NCBI GenBank assembly: GCA_002748755.1
Contig: PDTD01000015.1
Span: 1 to 64,000, forward strand
From: Desulfobulbus propionicus
GTDB lineage: Bacteria > Desulfobacterota > Desulfobulbia > Desulfobulbales > Desulfobulbaceae
Length of the DNA: 64,000 nucleotides
Direction: 5' to 3'
The notes under the pieces are model-generated. The model searched no databases, was not told the DNA's origin, and worked only from the letters and a program-made list of their open reading frames with translations. A program made the translations under genes and the position numbers. Shown piece by piece: positions 1-8,465 of this stretch; position 1 is the stretch's first letter; each line of letters opens with the position of its first letter.

Positions 1-130
1 TCGCACCTTCCTCGGTATGGGTACAGATATACACCACAAGCTTTGCAAATCGAGGGTCGGGCATTTGCCGGGTCGATACCAAAAAAGACCCTGTCACATA
101 TTCCAGTATTGAGGTTTTATATTGTATCAT
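1..130 (-). CDS. YqgE/AlgH (UPF0301) family protein, 5' part only
   Basis: The gene starts at 130 on the minus strand and runs off the left edge, so only the first 43 residues are visible. The fragment contains LEYVTGSFLV, then MPDPRFAKLVVYICTH and EEGA, which matches the N-terminal signature of the YqgE/AlgH family (LTGxFLIAMPxMxDPRFxxxVVYLCEHxxEGA). Family members are cytoplasmic proteins of about 185 residues; AlgH was linked genetically to alginate regulation in Pseudomonas but has no established biochemical role. A GGGAG ribosome-binding motif lies about 10 nt before the ATG. Identity rests on the short conserved N-terminus, which is distinctive. Confidence 0.75.
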   Translation of the reverse strand, partial: MIQYKTSILEYVTGSFLVSTRQMPDPRFAKLVVYICTHTEEGA

Positions 131-331
131 TTGTCATCGACTCCCATCCCGCACATTGCCCCCAGGACACATTATCGAAACCCGGCGTTCTTTCATTGCT
201 GGCAATGTAGCAGAGGCACAGCAGATGCGTCAAGACGATCTCACATCCCAAAAAGAATTCCGTTTCCAAACCATGGGACTATAAGGTATCATAAGAAGGA
301 AAGCGTATCACTTGTTATACTGGAGCAAACT

Positions 332-577
332 ATGAATGATTCAAAGAATGATTTCTGGTTCCCTAAAATGAAGATTGGTATTGGATGGGGCTTACCAATC
401 ACATGGCAAGGATGGCTTGTACTGCTGAGTTACTTCCTTTTAACGCTTATGGGATTATTCGTCTTTTCAAGTTCTCCATCTTCATTACATGTCCTTTTAT
501 TTTTAGGCTATTTTGCAATCTTGACATTGATTTTCATTCTCATTGTCTGGAAAAAAGGGGAAAAGATAGACGTATGA
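332..577 (+). CDS. small two-helix membrane protein
   Basis: An 81-residue protein. The ATG at 332 is preceded by GGAG at a 7-nt spacing; the same frame is open further upstream, but that stretch has no protein character and no better start. The hydrophilic N-terminus contains WFPKMKIGIGWGLPITWQGW, followed by two hydrophobic segments at about residues 24-42 and 48-68 and a basic tail (WKKGEK). Small membrane proteins with an aromatic/glycine GWGxPxTWQGW motif are widespread and uncharacterised, so no function can be given. It is not in an obvious operon; the next coding remnant is a pseudogene about 165 bp downstream. Confidence 0.6.
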   Translation: MNDSKNDFWFPKMKIGIGWGLPITWQGWLVLLSYFLLTLMGLFVFSSSPSSLHVLLFLGYFAILTLIFILIVWKKGEKIDV

Positions 578-739
578 CAGAGAACCAATCTCTGGAGAGG
601 GACAGGGCGTACTGTTCACTTTTTCGAAAGTATGCGGTTGAAAAGACTGAAAAATTTTATCTAAGGTGTTGAGTTAAAACGTCTGAACCCTCAGTTCAAA
701 CATGAGAAAAAGGAATGTACATGCATGGCTTGCAATCTA

Positions 740-1308
740 CGTGCAGTTCAAGTCGAAACTATCGTTTAGATTGAAACCAAGACCGGAACATTGGAAGGAT
801 CCCTTCTTGTTCCGGAGGAAGGTGCTGGCATCCCTGTAGCCTTGATTATTGCAGGTTCTGGCCCTACTGATAGAGATGGCAATAATCCTGGGATGAAGAA
901 TAATTCTCTAAAACTGCTGGCAAACGAATTATTGAAAAACGGAATAGCATCACTTCGGTATGATAAAAGAGCGATAGGCAAGAGCAGGGAAGCAGGATTA
1001 AAAGAAATTGATTTGCGGTTTGAAAAACATATTGAAGTTACAAAGGGATGGATTTTTTTCTAAAAAAAGATAAAAGATTTAATCAAATAATTGTGATTGG
1101 TAATAGTGAAGGCTCTTTAACCGGAATGATTGCATCCCAAGGAAAAGATGTTGATAACCTTTATATCAATTGCAGGGGTTGGGCTATCTGCAGATAAAAC
1201 CCTAAAAAAGCAACTGAAAGCCCGACCTCCGATGGTCTTGGAAATAGCCTCGCCAATACTGATAGAAGCAATCAGTGGTTTTATTAAAAAAAAAGTAAAA
1301 AAAGCATA
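740..1308 (+). pseudogene. alpha/beta-hydrolase remnant, frameshifted
   Basis: Conserved alpha/beta-hydrolase sequence is spread over all three forward frames. The first part (about 790-1050) reads LIIAGSGPTDRDGNNP and then LLANELLKNGIASLRYDKRAIGKS, the usual oxyanion and strand pattern. The frame then shifts near 1045 to one encoding FLKKDKRFNQIIVIGNSEGS, where GNSEGS is the nucleophile elbow (G-x-S-x-G). It shifts again near 1165 to SIAGVGLSADKTLKKQL. A stop codon also interrupts the sequence near 770. The homologous family is usually around 300 residues or more, so the C-terminal third is missing. Three lesions plus truncation make this a decayed gene rather than a single sequencing error. 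Confidence 0.75.
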
Positions 1309-1444
1309 ATCGCGGTGCTGACCAGCGGCGTGGGCCGATCAAGCAGACGTAGTCTGAATGATCGGTGTGCGGTGTCCGGTCAAGTACCTTTTCAGGCGCG
1401 GAGCGACGGGAGGACAAGGTACTTGACGCAATCAGTACCGCGAT
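1309..1444. repeat. nested long inverted repeat
   Basis: Outer arms ATCGCGGTGCTGA (1309-1321) and TCAGTACCGCGAT (1432-1444) pair over 13 bases with one mismatch. Inside them, GTCAAGTACCTT (1379-1390) and AAGGTACTTGAC (1416-1427) are perfect 12-base inverted repeats. The element sits directly after the decayed hydrolase gene and carries no coding sequence. Its nature is unknown; it does not resemble the palindrome family found elsewhere in this window. Confidence 0.6.
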
Positions 1445-1468
1445 TCACGGTGGCGAAGCCGCCGTGAA
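1444..1468. repeat. GC-rich hairpin
   Basis: Arms TTCACGGTGGC and GCCGCCGTGAA pair over 11 bases with one G-U type mismatch around a GAA loop. No T tract follows on either strand, so it is not a classical intrinsic terminator. It abuts the nested inverted repeat on its left and may belong to the same element. The rest of 1469-2302 holds only repeat copies and no gene I can recognise. Confidence 0.5.
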
Positions 1469-1633
1469 CAAGTCGTTTCAAAAGACGGCGGGAGGCTCGC
1501 GGTTTTTAAATTTATTGGTAAATCAATAGTCAGTCTTTTAATCCAAGTCCGGGGTTAAAGTCCCGACGCCCCTGAATTCAGCGTTTTCCCCAAAAGGGCC
1601 CCACCAACATACACGAGGTACTCACTATACCAA

Positions 1634-1666
1634 ACACCTAGCCCGGATTTCTCATCAGCTCAGGCG
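1634..1666 (+). repeat. half copy of the dispersed palindromic repeat
   Basis: The segment begins AGCCCGGATTTCTCATCAGC and continues TCAGGCGATGCC, matching the left arm of the ~130-bp repeat family seen at 1989, 12049, 16198, 18715, 32468 and 35504. After GATGCC the match fades and no right arm is present. Confidence 0.5.
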
Positions 1667-1988
1667 ATGCCAATTTCAAAATTTTTAGCAGAAAAACAGA
1701 GTACCCTCTCTTTGCTGTCAAAAGACAAACAAACAGGAGACCACCTGGGCTGAGATAACCAACTGTTTTTATATCGTCTTCTTCAATGTCCACAAATAGG
1801 TCACGAGAAATGCGGTCGACAAACAAGACAGTTGCCGTGTTAATAACGTATTGATATACTGTTCGTATATACCAACTTACAACGCTCATCTTGGAGCAGT
1901 CACCATACCCTGTATAAATTGGCAACAAGGTACAAAGAGTCTGCCCAAAGCGGGAACACTGACAACAGATACATACCGGGAGTGATAC

Positions 1989-2125
1989 AGACCCGGATTA
2001 TTCATCCATTCAAGCGTTGCCAGGTTCGGTCGTTCTTGACAAGGCGGTATACTTGGGTTTCTATGTTGCCACAATACTACTGATGAAGATAACGCCGCCC
2101 GAGCCGACCTGGGTGGGCCTTTTGG
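1989..2125 (+). repeat. dispersed palindromic repeat, full copy
   Basis: The left arm reads CCCGGATTATTCATC, then GCGTTGCCAGGTTCGG; the centre reads TATACTTGGGTTTCTATG; the right arm reads TTGCCACAATACTACTGATG and continues to CTGGGTGGGCCTTTTGGG. It aligns over its whole length with the copy at 32468-32603 in the same orientation. It lies about 180 bp before the OmpA-like gene. This is one of the more diverged copies, so the palindrome is less complete than elsewhere. Confidence 0.65.
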
Positions 2126-2302
2126 GAATAACTTGCGGCTGCGAACAAACACCACATAGACATCTTTTCTGGTATGTTTTCCCAAACAAGACAGAATGGG
2201 CATGCACTACCTGCCGAAAATCTATTGTAAATAAAAAACAGTCACATATACCCCGTGAATGGTTACGCAAACACCTTGTCCACACACAAAGGAGGCCCGA
2301 TG

Positions 2303-3391
2303 ATGCCAAAAAAAATAGCCACTCTGCTCATATACGGGGTAACCCTGTTGTTTTTTCTGCCCGTCTCTCCTCTTTCGGCTAGTGAGACTGCCAGCCCGGA
2401 CAGCCACCAGGGCGACCTGCAACCCGGCAACGGCCCGATCAGCATGGCCGACAATTTTATCATCATGTATGATCCTTCATCCACCATGGATATCCCCTAT
2501 AAGGAAACGGGGCTGACCCGCATTCAAGCCCAAAAGCAGATCATTCGAAAAAGCAATCAAAGCCTCCCTGATCTTGGCTGGCAAACTGGCCTGTATCCTC
2601 ACTGGAAAGGAGGCCTTTGGCTCCCTGCCTCGCCAGGAGGTTTTTTGCCCTTATACAGGCTCCAGCGATATGATCAAAAAGCCTTTGCCGAGGCTGTGGA
2701 GCAATTGCCGGAATCCGCCCAGGGGCCACCCATGCTGCAGATAGGCCTGATGAAACTTGAGCACCTTCTCGGTCTCCCTGGCCGTACAGAAGTGTTCCTC
2801 TTTTCAGACGGGCAAGATTCCACCTTTGCCGAACTGGAGCCACAGCCTATGGAACAGGCTAGAAAACTGGCAAAACGCTTTGATATCTGCTACACAATTA
2901 TCAGCAGCGCCGCTACCAACGATGCCAGGGCGCTGCTGGACCAGATCGCTTCTGTGAACAGCTGCTCCCAGGTTATCGACTTTGATACTGTTTTCGATCA
3001 CCCCGAACACCTGCTTGGCAAACTGTTCCTGGATACAGGGAGCGAGCAGTTCAACACAATACTCTTTGACTTTGACCGAGCAAACATCAAGCCTGAGTAT
3101 ATCCATCCCCTTGACAAAATGGGCCGGCACCTGCAGCAACACCCGGAGGCCTACCTGGTGCTCTCTGGTTTTACGGATAATATCGGCACGAAACAGTACA
3201 ACCTCAAGTTATCAAAAAAACGTGCTAAAAGCGTACAACACTATCTCCAAACTCATTTTCAACTCAACGAGCAGAGACTGTTGACCTACTGGTACGGTTT
3301 TGCCGACCCGGTGGCTTCCAATGACACCAAAGCAGGGCGCAGGCTCAACCGCAGAGTAGCCCTTACTCTTCGCAACAACAAGGTGGATTGA
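2303..3391 (+). CDS. exported VWA-like/OmpA-domain protein
   Basis: A 362-residue protein with a signal peptide in the first ~28 residues (basic MPKK, a hydrophobic core and an SASETASP cleavage region). The middle part, about residues 50-240, resembles a von Willebrand A fold: a MIDAS-like DPSST follows a hydrophobic strand (FIIMY), and a later strand ends in FLFSDGQDS. The C-terminal ~110 residues form an OmpA-type peptidoglycan-binding domain (ILFDFDRANIKP, SGFTDNIGTKQYNLKLSKKR, GRRLNRRVALTLR). It is probably periplasmic or outer-membrane anchored. AAAGGAGG at 2288-2295 favours the ATG at 2303, although the adjacent ATG at 2300 is possible. A ribonuclease-like gene starts 2 nt after its stop, so the two are probably co-transcribed. 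The ligand is unknown. Confidence 0.8.
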   Translation: MPKKIATLLIYGVTLLFFLPVSPLSASETASPDSHQGDLQPGNGPISMADNFIIMYDPSSTMDIPYKETGLTRIQAQKQIIRKSNQSLPDLGWQTGLYPHWKGGLWLPASPGGFLPLYRLQRYDQKAFAEAVEQLPESAQGPPMLQIGLMKLEHLLGLPGRTEVFLFSDGQDSTFAELEPQPMEQARKLAKRFDICYTIISSAATNDARALLDQIASVNSCSQVIDFDTVFDHPEHLLGKLFLDTGSEQFNTILFDFDRANIKPEYIHPLDKMGRHLQQHPEAYLVLSGFTDNIGTKQYNLKLSKKRAKSVQHYLQTHFQLNEQRLLTYWYGFADPVASNDTKAGRRLNRRVALTLRNNKVD

Positions 3392-3393
3392 TT

Positions 3394-4782
3394 ATGGAAC
3401 TTGCCTTTCACGGAGCAACACGAAATGTGACCGGATCCTGCCATTACCTGGAACATGATGGGACCCGCATCCTGGTTGACTGCGGTCTATATCAGGGCAA
3501 GAAGGAGATGGAGGAAGAAAACCGAAGCGACTTTGGTTTTGATCCGGCCTCCATTGATTTCCTTCTCCTCACCCATGCCCATCTCGACCACTGTGGTCGT
3601 ATCCCCCTGCTGGTCAAAAACGGATTCAAGGGCTCAATCGTCACCACCGCCGCCACCAGGGAACTGGCCCGACTGGTCATGTTTGATTCCGCACGGATAC
3701 AGGAGGAGGAAGCCAGGTATAGAAACTATCGTAAAAAGAAACGTAACCGAGAAGACCTCACCTTTCAACCTCTCTATACGACCGTAGACGCGCTCCGCTG
3801 CCTGGACAACTTTGTCGATATCCGGGCTTTTGAACAACCTTTTTCTCTCAGGCCGGGCATATCGACAACCTTCTACGATGCCGGCCATATTCTGGGGTCG
3901 GCTTCTATTCTTGTTGAAGTTCGTACCAACGGATCAGGCAAAAGGGTTCTCTTTTCAGGCGACCTGGGATATGACCAGCGGGCCATTCTTCCAGACCCGG
4001 CGTCCCCTCCTGCCAGTGACATAGTGGTCATGGAATCGACCTATGGCGACCGGCAGCACAAAAGTCTGCAGCCGTCCATTGAGGAACTCTACCAGGCCAT
4101 CAACAACACGGTGTCTCGTAATGGTAATGTTCTTATTCCAAGCTTTGCACTGGAACGTAGCCAGGAAATTCTATACTACCTGCGAGAAGGTGTGGAACAA
4201 AGCAAACTGCCCGCAGATTTGAAGGTCTTTCTCGACTCTCCCATGGCCATATCCGCCACAGAAATTTTCCGCAGGCACCCGGAATATTTTGATGAAGAAA
4301 CCGAAGACGTCCTCGACAGAGGACAGGACCCATTTGAAATCCCTGGACTGACTTTTTCCCGAGAGACAGCAGACTCCATGGCCCTGAAACAGATGCGGGG
4401 CGTTGTTATTATTGCTGGCTCCGGGATGTGCACCGCAGGCAGAATTCGACACCACCTAAGACACAATCTCTGGCGCAAAGAGGCTGCCGTTGTCTTCGTC
4501 GGCTATGCCGGTACGGGTACGCTGGCAAGAATCATCATTGACGGAGCCAAAACCGTACGAATTTTCGGCGAAGAAATTGATGTCAAAGCCGACCTCTACA
4601 CCATCGGGGGGTTTTCAGCCCATGCGGACCAGCAGGAATTGATCCGCTGGCATAATAAAACTGGAAAACCGGGGCAAACCTACCTGGTCCATGGCGAGAA
4701 ACATGCCCAGGAGACACTGGCAAGATGCCTCCAGGATACAGAAGTTATTATTCCCACGCTCCACCAGAGCTATACAGTATAA
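3394..4782 (+). CDS. MBL-fold beta-CASP ribonuclease-like protein
   Basis: A 462-residue metallo-beta-lactamase-fold RNA hydrolase of the beta-CASP (CPSF73-like) group. The metal-binding HxHxDH motif is THAHLDHCGR near residue 56. Further motifs follow in order: AGHILGSA, the SGDLGYD aspartate motif, STYGDRQH, the beta-CASP segment with FLDSPMAISATEIFRRHPE, GSGMCTAGRIRHH, GGFSAHADQQEL and VHGE. The length is typical of the prokaryotic ~450-residue branch, which acts on RNA in the cytoplasm. The ATG at 3394 follows AAGGTGG by 8 nt. It lies 2 nt behind the OmpA-domain gene, an unexpected partner for an RNase. The natural substrate cannot be told from sequence. Confidence 0.88.
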   Translation: MELAFHGATRNVTGSCHYLEHDGTRILVDCGLYQGKKEMEEENRSDFGFDPASIDFLLLTHAHLDHCGRIPLLVKNGFKGSIVTTAATRELARLVMFDSARIQEEEARYRNYRKKKRNREDLTFQPLYTTVDALRCLDNFVDIRAFEQPFSLRPGISTTFYDAGHILGSASILVEVRTNGSGKRVLFSGDLGYDQRAILPDPASPPASDIVVMESTYGDRQHKSLQPSIEELYQAINNTVSRNGNVLIPSFALERSQEILYYLREGVEQSKLPADLKVFLDSPMAISATEIFRRHPEYFDEETEDVLDRGQDPFEIPGLTFSRETADSMALKQMRGVVIIAGSGMCTAGRIRHHLRHNLWRKEAAVVFVGYAGTGTLARIIIDGAKTVRIFGEEIDVKADLYTIGGFSAHADQQELIRWHNKTGKPGQTYLVHGEKHAQETLARCLQDTEVIIPTLHQSYTV

Positions 4783-4908
4783 CCGGCAGCAACCCTGCAC
4801 CGCCGGTATTCAGGCAGGCCAGGAATTTCTGTTTCAATTGCCCCGGACCATTTGTTGCCGCCGGCTACCCAGCTCTCACTTATTCCCAGCTATACCTGGA
4901 ACGAGCTC

Positions 4909-4955
4909 GATTTTCCCCTCAGCTCAGGTGACGCCAAGTTCGGGGGGTGGGTCAA
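4909..4955 (+). repeat. probable half copy of the dispersed palindromic repeat
   Basis: GATTTTCCCCTCAGCTCAGG followed by TGACGCCAAGTTCGGGGGG matches the left arm of the repeat family (TCAGCTCAGG, GGTGCCAGGTTCGG). No right arm is visible. It sits in the 294-bp gap between the convergent ribonuclease and LEA-like genes; nothing else is recognised in that gap. Confidence 0.45.
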
Positions 4956-5076
4956 GCTCTCAGGAGATTTAAAGGGGGCAGAGTGTTGCTCTCTCCCCCC
5001 GCTATATGAAGAAAGATTAAGAAAGAGCGATATATCAGCTTCACAGCTTCAGAGCATCTGGTATACAGCACAAGGG

Positions 5077-5595
5077 TTACTCTTTGCCCTCAGGGCCTGT
5101 CTCCTGGGTACTTTGCGGCAGGGATGGATTATCAGGAGACTCTGGAGGCTGGACTTCCGGGGCATCTGGAACGGGCACTGCAGCGACGGGTTCAGCCGAA
5201 CCTGACAACTTCTCTTTCCCTTTACGCCACAATTCCCGGCCTTCTTCCTTGGTATGAGTCCATGCCTCCTGACTGGCTGCTCCGGCGCTTTCTACTATTT
5301 CTCCGGTTTCCTCTTTTACTTTACCCCAGGTTTCTCCACTGACCTGTTTGGTTTTCTCCCAGGTTTCACCGCTGATCTCCTTGGTCTTTTCCCAGGTTTT
5401 TTCTGCAGTATCCCTGGTCGCTTCCTGCACCGCGCTTGCGGCCTCTTTTATTTCCTTACCGGCTTTTTCCCACTTCCCCTGTTCAGGCACGGGTGTACCC
5501 GTTTCCTGCGCCAAAGCGGCTGTCGTCAGGCATAAAGCTCCAAACAGCAGCAGAGATGAACGCCATTTCTTCACAACAACTCGGGTTGTCAACAT
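5077..5595 (-). CDS. exported LEA-like repetitive protein
   Basis: A 172-residue protein with a signal peptide (MLTTRVVVKKWRSS, a hydrophobic stretch, then ALAQ). The mature part, about residues 35-130, is built from imperfect 11-residue repeats of the kind EKTWEKTKEISG, ETWEKTKQVSG and ETWGKVKEETG, characteristic of LEA group 3 or apolipoprotein-like amphipathic helices. The tail (about 135-172) is rich in Pro, Ala and Glu and probably disordered. Such proteins are often linked to desiccation or osmotic protection, but no specific function is shown here. The ATG follows AAGGAGG closely. It is a single gene, convergent with the ribonuclease gene and divergent from the efflux operon. Confidence 0.7.
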   Translation of the reverse strand: MLTTRVVVKKWRSSLLLFGALCLTTAALAQETGTPVPEQGKWEKAGKEIKEAASAVQEATRDTAEKTWEKTKEISGETWEKTKQVSGETWGKVKEETGEIVESAGAASQEAWTHTKEEGRELWRKGKEKLSGSAEPVAAVPVPDAPEVQPPESPDNPSLPQSTQETGPEGKE

Positions 5596-6113
5596 ACATC
5601 CTCCTTGTGGTTCTTACCCTACATGGGTAACGATTTCAGGTTTCTTAAGACGTATAGTCATTGCAGTCGACAAGGCAAGACAAAGCGCTTAAATTATTTC
5701 CAACGTCCGTTATGGGAGCCGTACCGTACAGGTAACACCGTAGGTCACCCAGTGCCTTAACATACCCTGCGCCTTGCTCTGCAAAAAAGGTTCTCGATGA
5801 GGCATCGAGGCTAAAAACAGGAAAAAATTGTTGGACTTTGCCCCTGTTCTTCCGTATACTTTCGTCGGATTAGTCTGGATGGCTTATATATTTTGAAGGA
5901 ATTGATGGCAAATCAGTTTTTTCACTTGTTGTGTTTATATTTTTTTTTAAATTTCAATAAAATGTTGGTGAGACATTTGGGCTGGTACTACTGATCCGCA
6001 AAGAGATGCATGCCCCTCAATAACAGAAAGGTACAAAGCCCCAAAACGGACTCAATCGGATGCCTCTGGCAGCATTTCAAACTGCAAATCCCCTTCACCC
6101 GACAGGAGGCCCA
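5596..6113. other. gene-free region between divergent genes
   Basis: No coding sequence is recognised. The stretch separates the LEA-like gene (minus) from the efflux operon (plus), so promoters of both should lie here. A very AT-rich run occupies about 5890-5970. A TTACCC/GGGTAA mini-hairpin lies just upstream of the LEA-like gene. Confidence 0.5.
5831..5860 (+). promoter_or_regulatory. possible sigma70 promoter for the efflux operon
   Basis: TTGGAC (5831-5836) and TATACT (5855-5860) are separated by 18 bp, a fair match to the -35/-10 consensus. It lies about 250 nt before the start of the TolC-like gene. The motif match is the only evidence. Confidence 0.3.
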
Positions 6114-7439
6114 ATGGCCAAACTGTATACGCTGTCTCTCCTACTGAGCGTGTTGCTTCCCGTGTTCCCCGTATATGGGGCAACGACCCAACCCCAGAAG
6201 ACGGTCTGGACCGTTCAGGAAGCGGTCCGTTTTGCCCACTCCCACAACCCGGATGCCCGGGTTGCCGTACAACGAATCGCCGAGGCTCAGGCAGGTGTCC
6301 TCCTTTCCCGGGCTGCCTTCTATCCCAGGCTTACGGTACAGGCTGATTATGCCCGAACCAATAACGCCATGTACTCCTTTGGCAATATCCTCAACCAGGG
6401 GACCTTTGACAACACCATTGACTTCAACAATCCTGGAGAAACCGATGCGTTGGTTCTGAAAACCGACCTGTACTATACCTTATACAACAGTGGCGATACG
6501 GCAGGTCTGGCCATGGCCGAACACGGCAAAGAAGCAAGAGCACTCGAACATGAGGCTGTGTTGGCAGCGCTTGGTTTCAACGTCATCCAGGCCTTCTATA
6601 CCATTGTGCAGGCAGAGGAGACTGTGCTTGCCCGACAATCATCAGTAGACGCTCTCAGCGCCTCCCTGCGAGTTGCTCGAGCCCGTCACGATGAAGGTGA
6701 CCTCCTGAAACAGGAAGTTCTCAATCTGGAGGTACAGCAAGCCTTAGCCCGGGAAAACCTTATTCAAGCTGAACATAGCCTCAATCTGGCACAGCGAAGC
6801 TTTCTCCACCTGCTTGGCCTCAAAGGCAATCAGCCCGTGCTGGATCTCGCCGGCAGCATACAACAGAAACCGCCGAATCCTGAAAGTCCCTGGAAAAGAG
6901 CTGAACTGGAGGCCATGAAAAGTGTAATCCAAAGCCTGGAGGCAGGTCTCCGCAAGGCCAGGGCCAATTCCTATCCCACAGCCAGCATCTATGGTTCCTA
7001 TCAGGTGGATCAAGGCCTTGAACGGGAAGAAAACGGGGCCTCTTGGTTTGCAGGTATTCGGCTTGATTACACTCTGTTCAACGGCCACAGAACGGCAGCG
7101 GCAGTTGAAGCCGCCCAATCCGCCCTGGCTGCATCCCGTGAAGAGCTGCACAAACTACAGCTTGCCGTCAGCCTCGAACAGGAGCAGGCCGACCTCAGCC
7201 TCAAGCAGGCTGAAAAACGGTTGCAGGTAACGGGCAAGATGGTGGAATCTGCCCTCGAAAGTGCCCGCCTTTCCCGTGCCCGTTTCAAAGAAGGGGTCAT
7301 CCTTGCCTCGGATATCATTGACACGGAAAACCGGCTGACCGATGCCCGGGTTCGCCACGCCCTGGCCATGGCCGCTGAACGAATCGCCATTGCCGACCTG
7401 CGAAGGGCCTATGGCGCGAATCAATTCGACAATCCATAA
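6114..7439 (+). CDS. TolC-family outer-membrane efflux protein
   Basis: A 441-residue outer-membrane channel component of a tripartite exporter. A signal peptide is visible (MAKLYTLSLLLSVLLPV to VYGA). The body shows the duplicated TolC pattern of long alpha-helical hairpins: AVRFAHSHNPDARVAVQRIA with LSRAAFYPRLTVQADY, then a second half with SYPTASIYGSYQVDQG and FAGIRLDYTLFNGHRTAAAV, ending in LTDARVRHALAMAAERIA. The ATG at 6114 follows AGGAGG by 5 nt; an in-frame upstream start lacks a ribosome-binding site and would bury the signal peptide. It is first in a three-gene operon with an adaptor and an RND pump. Confidence 0.88.
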   Translation: MAKLYTLSLLLSVLLPVFPVYGATTQPQKTVWTVQEAVRFAHSHNPDARVAVQRIAEAQAGVLLSRAAFYPRLTVQADYARTNNAMYSFGNILNQGTFDNTIDFNNPGETDALVLKTDLYYTLYNSGDTAGLAMAEHGKEARALEHEAVLAALGFNVIQAFYTIVQAEETVLARQSSVDALSASLRVARARHDEGDLLKQEVLNLEVQQALARENLIQAEHSLNLAQRSFLHLLGLKGNQPVLDLAGSIQQKPPNPESPWKRAELEAMKSVIQSLEAGLRKARANSYPTASIYGSYQVDQGLEREENGASWFAGIRLDYTLFNGHRTAAAVEAAQSALAASREELHKLQLAVSLEQEQADLSLKQAEKRLQVTGKMVESALESARLSRARFKEGVILASDIIDTENRLTDARVRHALAMAAERIAIADLRRAYGANQFDNP

Positions 7440-7448
7440 CTATTTGTC

Positions 7449-8465
7449 ATGACCAATACATTTTCACACGCCATTATTCCTTTGCTGTTGTTGATGCTTG
7501 TACCACTCCCTGCTCCCGCCACGGCAACGCCTCCGCAACAAAAAGAGGTCAAAACCACCACAGTGGTCAAGCGTCAGGTCCCCCACCTTACGGAGGTTGT
7601 CGGCACTCTTGAGGCTGTTCAACGTGCTGTTATCTCGGCCAAAGTATCCGGGGTTATTTCCAAAATTCCGGTGGTGCTTGGCTCCAGTGTTCAGGAAGGC
7701 AGCCTGCTGATACAGATCAAAGCTGCTGAGATAGGGGCCAGGCTCAAACAGGCCGAGGCGCAACTGCACCAGGCGCAAAGAAACCTGGACAGGGAAAAAA
7801 AATTATTGCAAAAGCATGCCACCACCACGGAAACGGTGCAATCCATGCAGGACCAATACAACCTGGCCAAAGCAGCCTATACCGAGGTGGAAGCCATGTA
7901 TGGGTACACCAGTATTACCGCCCCATTCAGTGGGGTAGTTACGCTGAAAAACGTGCATGTCGGTGACTTGGCTACGCCCGGTCACCCCCTCATACGTATT
8001 GAAGACAATACCCGGCTTCAGGTACGGACCGCTGTACCGGAAAGCCTTATCCGCACCCTGCACCCTGGTGATCAACTGCACGTACGGGTCCCCGCAGCCG
8101 GTGTCAACACGCTTGCCACGGTGGCGGAAGTAGCGCCTTCGGCTGACCCGGCATCGCGGACGGCGCCGGTCACCCTTGACTTGCCATACCAGAAGAACCT
8201 CAGGAGTGGTCAATTCGCCAGAGTCGTTCTTCCCGGCACCATGCAGACAGGGTATTATATCCCCATCCAGGCTGTCAGCTCCGTGGGACAGATGGATCGT
8301 GTCTTTGTCGTCAGGGACAACCGGGCCTCGCTCCGCCTGGTGAGAAAAGGTCTACAGATCGATGACCAGGTTGAGATTCTCAGCGGGCTTGAGCCAGGGG
8401 AAGAGGTCATCGTAGACAGCAGTCATCCTCTGAGGGACGGCCAAAAGGTGCGTACAAGACCATGA
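7449..8465 (+). CDS. RND efflux periplasmic adaptor (MFP family)
   Basis: A 338-residue membrane-fusion protein that links the inner-membrane pump to the outer-membrane channel. A signal peptide spans about residues 1-26 (a Leu-rich core then PATA). The barrel-sandwich halves are seen as [15 protein letters not shown] with [10 protein letters not shown] before the hairpin, and [20 protein letters not shown] with [13 protein letters not shown] after it. The coiled-coil hairpin lies between them ([19 protein letters not shown]). The beta-barrel and membrane-proximal parts follow ([27 protein letters not shown]). It starts 9 nt after the TolC-like gene and its end overlaps the pump gene by 4 nt, indicating translational coupling. 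The substrate is not predictable. Confidence 0.88.
   Translation: MTNTFSHAIIPLLLLMLVPLPAPATATPPQQKEVKTTTVVKRQVPHLTEVVGTLEAVQRAVISAKVSGVISKIPVVLGSSVQEGSLLIQIKAAEIGARLKQAEAQLHQAQRNLDREKKLLQKHATTTETVQSMQDQYNLAKAAYTEVEAMYGYTSITAPFSGVVTLKNVHVGDLATPGHPLIRIEDNTRLQVRTAVPESLIRTLHPGDQLHVRVPAAGVNTLATVAEVAPSADPASRTAPVTLDLPYQKNLRSGQFARVVLPGTMQTGYYIPIQAVSSVGQMDRVFVVRDNRASLRLVRKGLQIDDQVEILSGLEPGEEVIVDSSHPLRDGQKVRTRP

Noticed and set aside
1309-1468. Possible integron attC site
   Set aside because: The conserved attC core (RYYYAAC/GTTRRRY) is not evident at the arm ends and no integrase or cassette is nearby.
1638-1928. A 96-codon minus-strand open frame ending in a repeat half copy
   Set aside because: No recognisable domain, no clear ribosome-binding site, and its end lies within repeat DNA; more likely chance.
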